Below are positions 4,602 through 5,466 of a DNA stretch of 5,466 nucleotides, in pieces. The notes beneath the pieces are model-generated. The model ran no database searches. It had not been told where the DNA came from and saw only the letters and a list, made by a program, of their open reading frames with translations. A program made the translations under genes and the position numbers. How positions within the stretch are numbered: position 1 is the stretch's first letter; each line of letters opens with the position of its first letter. Source of the stretch: DASUPK01 sp035265665 (GTDB lineage Bacteria; Actinomycetota; Thermoleophilia; Solirubrobacterales; 70-9); assembly GCA_035265665.1 (NCBI GenBank), contig DATFOK010000042.1, forward strand, positions 1 through 5,466. Reading direction: 5' to 3'.

Positions 4602-5234
4602 ATGGACGAGGCAACGGGAAGCCATGTGGCAATGGAGGCCGCACAGGAGGATGAATCCTCAGCGGCCCAGGAGAGGGCGCAGCAGGTGGCGGGACAGGCT
4701 CAGGAGAAGGCGCAGCAGGTGGCGGGACAGGCGCAGGCGAAGGTGCGCGAGCAGATCGGTCACCGTTCCACCGAGGCCGGCGAGAAGGTCGGCTCTGTCG
4801 CCGAGGACATGCGAGCGGTCGGGCAGGAGCTTCGAAAGCAGGGCAAGGAGACCCCGGCGAACCTCGCCGCCAAGGCGGCCGAGCGAGCCGAGCGCGTCGG
4901 GACCTACCTTCAGGACTCCGACGCCGACGCACTGCTGTCGGACATCGAAGACTTCGGACGGCGCCAACCGCTCGTCGTCCTCGTCGGCGGGCTCGCACTT
5001 GGAATCGCCGGTGCGCGCTTCCTCAAGGCCTCGAGCCGGCGCCGCTACGAGGAGCGCTACGGCTCCGGCGCCGCGCGTCACCATGCGCCGTCCCGTCGTC
5101 TCCCAACCCGGTCGGTCTATGAGCGCCGGGAGCCGGTCGAGCCCCCACGCGCCGATCAGGTCCCGACGGGCACGCCGGGGACGCCAACCGATCCCGCGCC
5201 GCGCATGACGCCCGCGGATCCCGCGGTGCGGTAA
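4602..5234 (+). CDS. YtxH/LEA-like membrane-anchored helical-repeat protein
   Basis: A 210-residue protein of unknown function. Residues 1-23 are acidic. Residues 24-56 hold three 11-residue repeats (ERAQQVAGQAQ, EKAQQVAGQAQ, then degenerate AKVREQIGHRS), as in amphipathic LEA-group-3/apolipoprotein-like helices. More Ala/Glu/Lys/Arg helix follows to about 117. One hydrophobic segment, PLVVLVGGLALGIAGARFL (123-141), is flanked by RRQ and SSRRR, so it is probably a single membrane anchor. The tail is Pro/Arg-rich and disordered. This order (helical region, DFGRRQP, one membrane segment) is familiar from proteins encoded next to Holin-X genes in actinobacteria. The ATG at 4602 has GGAGG five bases upstream; a GTG at 4581 in the same frame is an alternative. 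The stop lies 12 bases before the next gene, so the two are surely co-transcribed. A role in envelope or desiccation stress is inference only. Confidence 0.8.
   Translation: MDEATGSHVAMEAAQEDESSAAQERAQQVAGQAQEKAQQVAGQAQAKVREQIGHRSTEAGEKVGSVAEDMRAVGQELRKQGKETPANLAAKAAERAERVGTYLQDSDADALLSDIEDFGRRQPLVVLVGGLALGIAGARFLKASSRRRYEERYGSGAARHHAPSRRLPTRSVYERREPVEPPRADQVPTGTPGTPTDPAPRMTPADPAVR
4671..4736 (+). repeat. Tandem 33-bp repeat, two near-identical copies
   Basis: Two 33-base units (4671-4703 and 4704-4736) differ at only two or three positions and encode the 11-residue units ERAQQVAGQAQ and EKAQQVAGQAQ. A third diverged unit follows at 4737-4769. The near-identity at DNA level points to recent duplication by slippage, and copy number may vary between strains. 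Confidence 0.85.
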
Positions 5235-5246
5235 GGGGGATCGACG

Positions 5247-5466
5247 ATGACCGTTAGCCGAGGCTCGAGCAACGAGCTCCGAAGCCACTCCACCGGCGAG
5301 CTGGTCAAGCAGCTCTCCGAGCAGGCCTCGACGCTCGCACGCCAGGAGGTCGAGCTGGCCAAGGCGGAGCTCACCGAGAAGGCGAGGACCGCGGGCACCG
5401 GCGCGGGCATGTTCGGCGGTGCCGGGCTCCTCGGATTGCTGGCCCTCGGGGCGCTCACCGCGTCCT
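5247..5466 (+). CDS. Holin-X / phage-holin-family protein (DUF1469), cut by window end
   Basis: The first 73 residues of a putative actinobacterial Holin-X protein (DUF1469, 'holin superfamily III'). The visible pattern is diagnostic: SSNELRSHSTGELVKQLSEQ, then TLARQEVELAKAELTEKAR (amphipathic helix, residues about 29-47). After that comes the Gly/Ala/Leu-rich start of the first membrane segment, MFGGAGLLGLLALGALTAS. Family members are about 130-150 residues with two membrane helices. Despite the name they are mostly chromosomal envelope proteins of unknown function rather than proven holins. The ATG at 5247 has AAGGGGGAT upstream. It follows the YtxH-like gene by 12 bases in one operon. The second membrane helix and the stop are outside the window. 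Confidence 0.9.
   Translation, partial: MTVSRGSSNELRSHSTGELVKQLSEQASTLARQEVELAKAELTEKARTAGTGAGMFGGAGLLGLLALGALTAS

Noticed and set aside
4671..4769. CRISPR-like repeats
   Set aside because: The units are adjacent with no spacers and lie in frame inside a coding region; they are protein-repeat units.

Overview
The window reads as chromosomal DNA from a high-GC actinobacterium. The best guess is a Thermoleophilia/Solirubrobacterales-type soil lineage, based on family resemblance and gene company (two DUF892 ferritin-like genes, a Holin-X/DUF1469 gene behind a YtxH-like membrane protein, an Rv1284-type beta-carbonic anhydrase). The lineage is inferred, not shown. Gene density is low for a bacterium, and several loci are visibly decayed.

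Layout, left to right. Bases 1-204 (-) are the N-terminal third or so of a beta-carbonic anhydrase. Bases 375-1096 (-) look like a mobile-element scar. It holds the 3' half of a tRNA-Glu(CTC)-like gene, a 5'-truncated phage terminase large-subunit tail, and a small ATGA-coupled reading frame that appears frameshifted. A strong hairpin (1107-1152) lies beside the tRNA fragment. Bases 1306-1574 (+) are the frameshifted C-terminal part of a DUF2071/YqjF-like gene, followed by an 11-bp inverted repeat. Bases 1774-2349 (-) are an intact HD-domain phosphohydrolase. Bases 2350-2814 hold no gene I can support. Bases 2815-3309 (-) are an intact DUF892 ferritin-like gene with a perfect Shine-Dalgarno and a candidate SigB/SigF-type promoter. 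Divergent from it, 3433-3684 (+) is a SnoaL-like pseudogene with two frameshifts.

The right third is the most interesting. A second DUF892 gene (4436 to 3850, -) is split into two reading frames that meet at a GTGA stop/start overlap. The break falls in the linker between the two helix pairs of the four-helix bundle. A divergent region of 165 bp separates it from a (+) pair: a membrane-anchored protein with 11-residue helix repeats (4602-5234), and 12 bp later a Holin-X/DUF1469 gene cut by the window end. The divergent region carries a GTTT-N16-GGGAAC motif facing the (+) pair.

The intact genes fit a stress and envelope-maintenance theme (ferritin-like proteins, membrane-associated small proteins, possible general-stress sigma promoters). 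The left half looks like a graveyard of an integrated element and host genes. No complete novel system is evident. The best leads are the split ferritin-like gene, the tRNA/terminase junction and the shared stress-type promoter motif. Because frameshifts recur at several loci, indel errors in the assembly must be excluded before decay is accepted.
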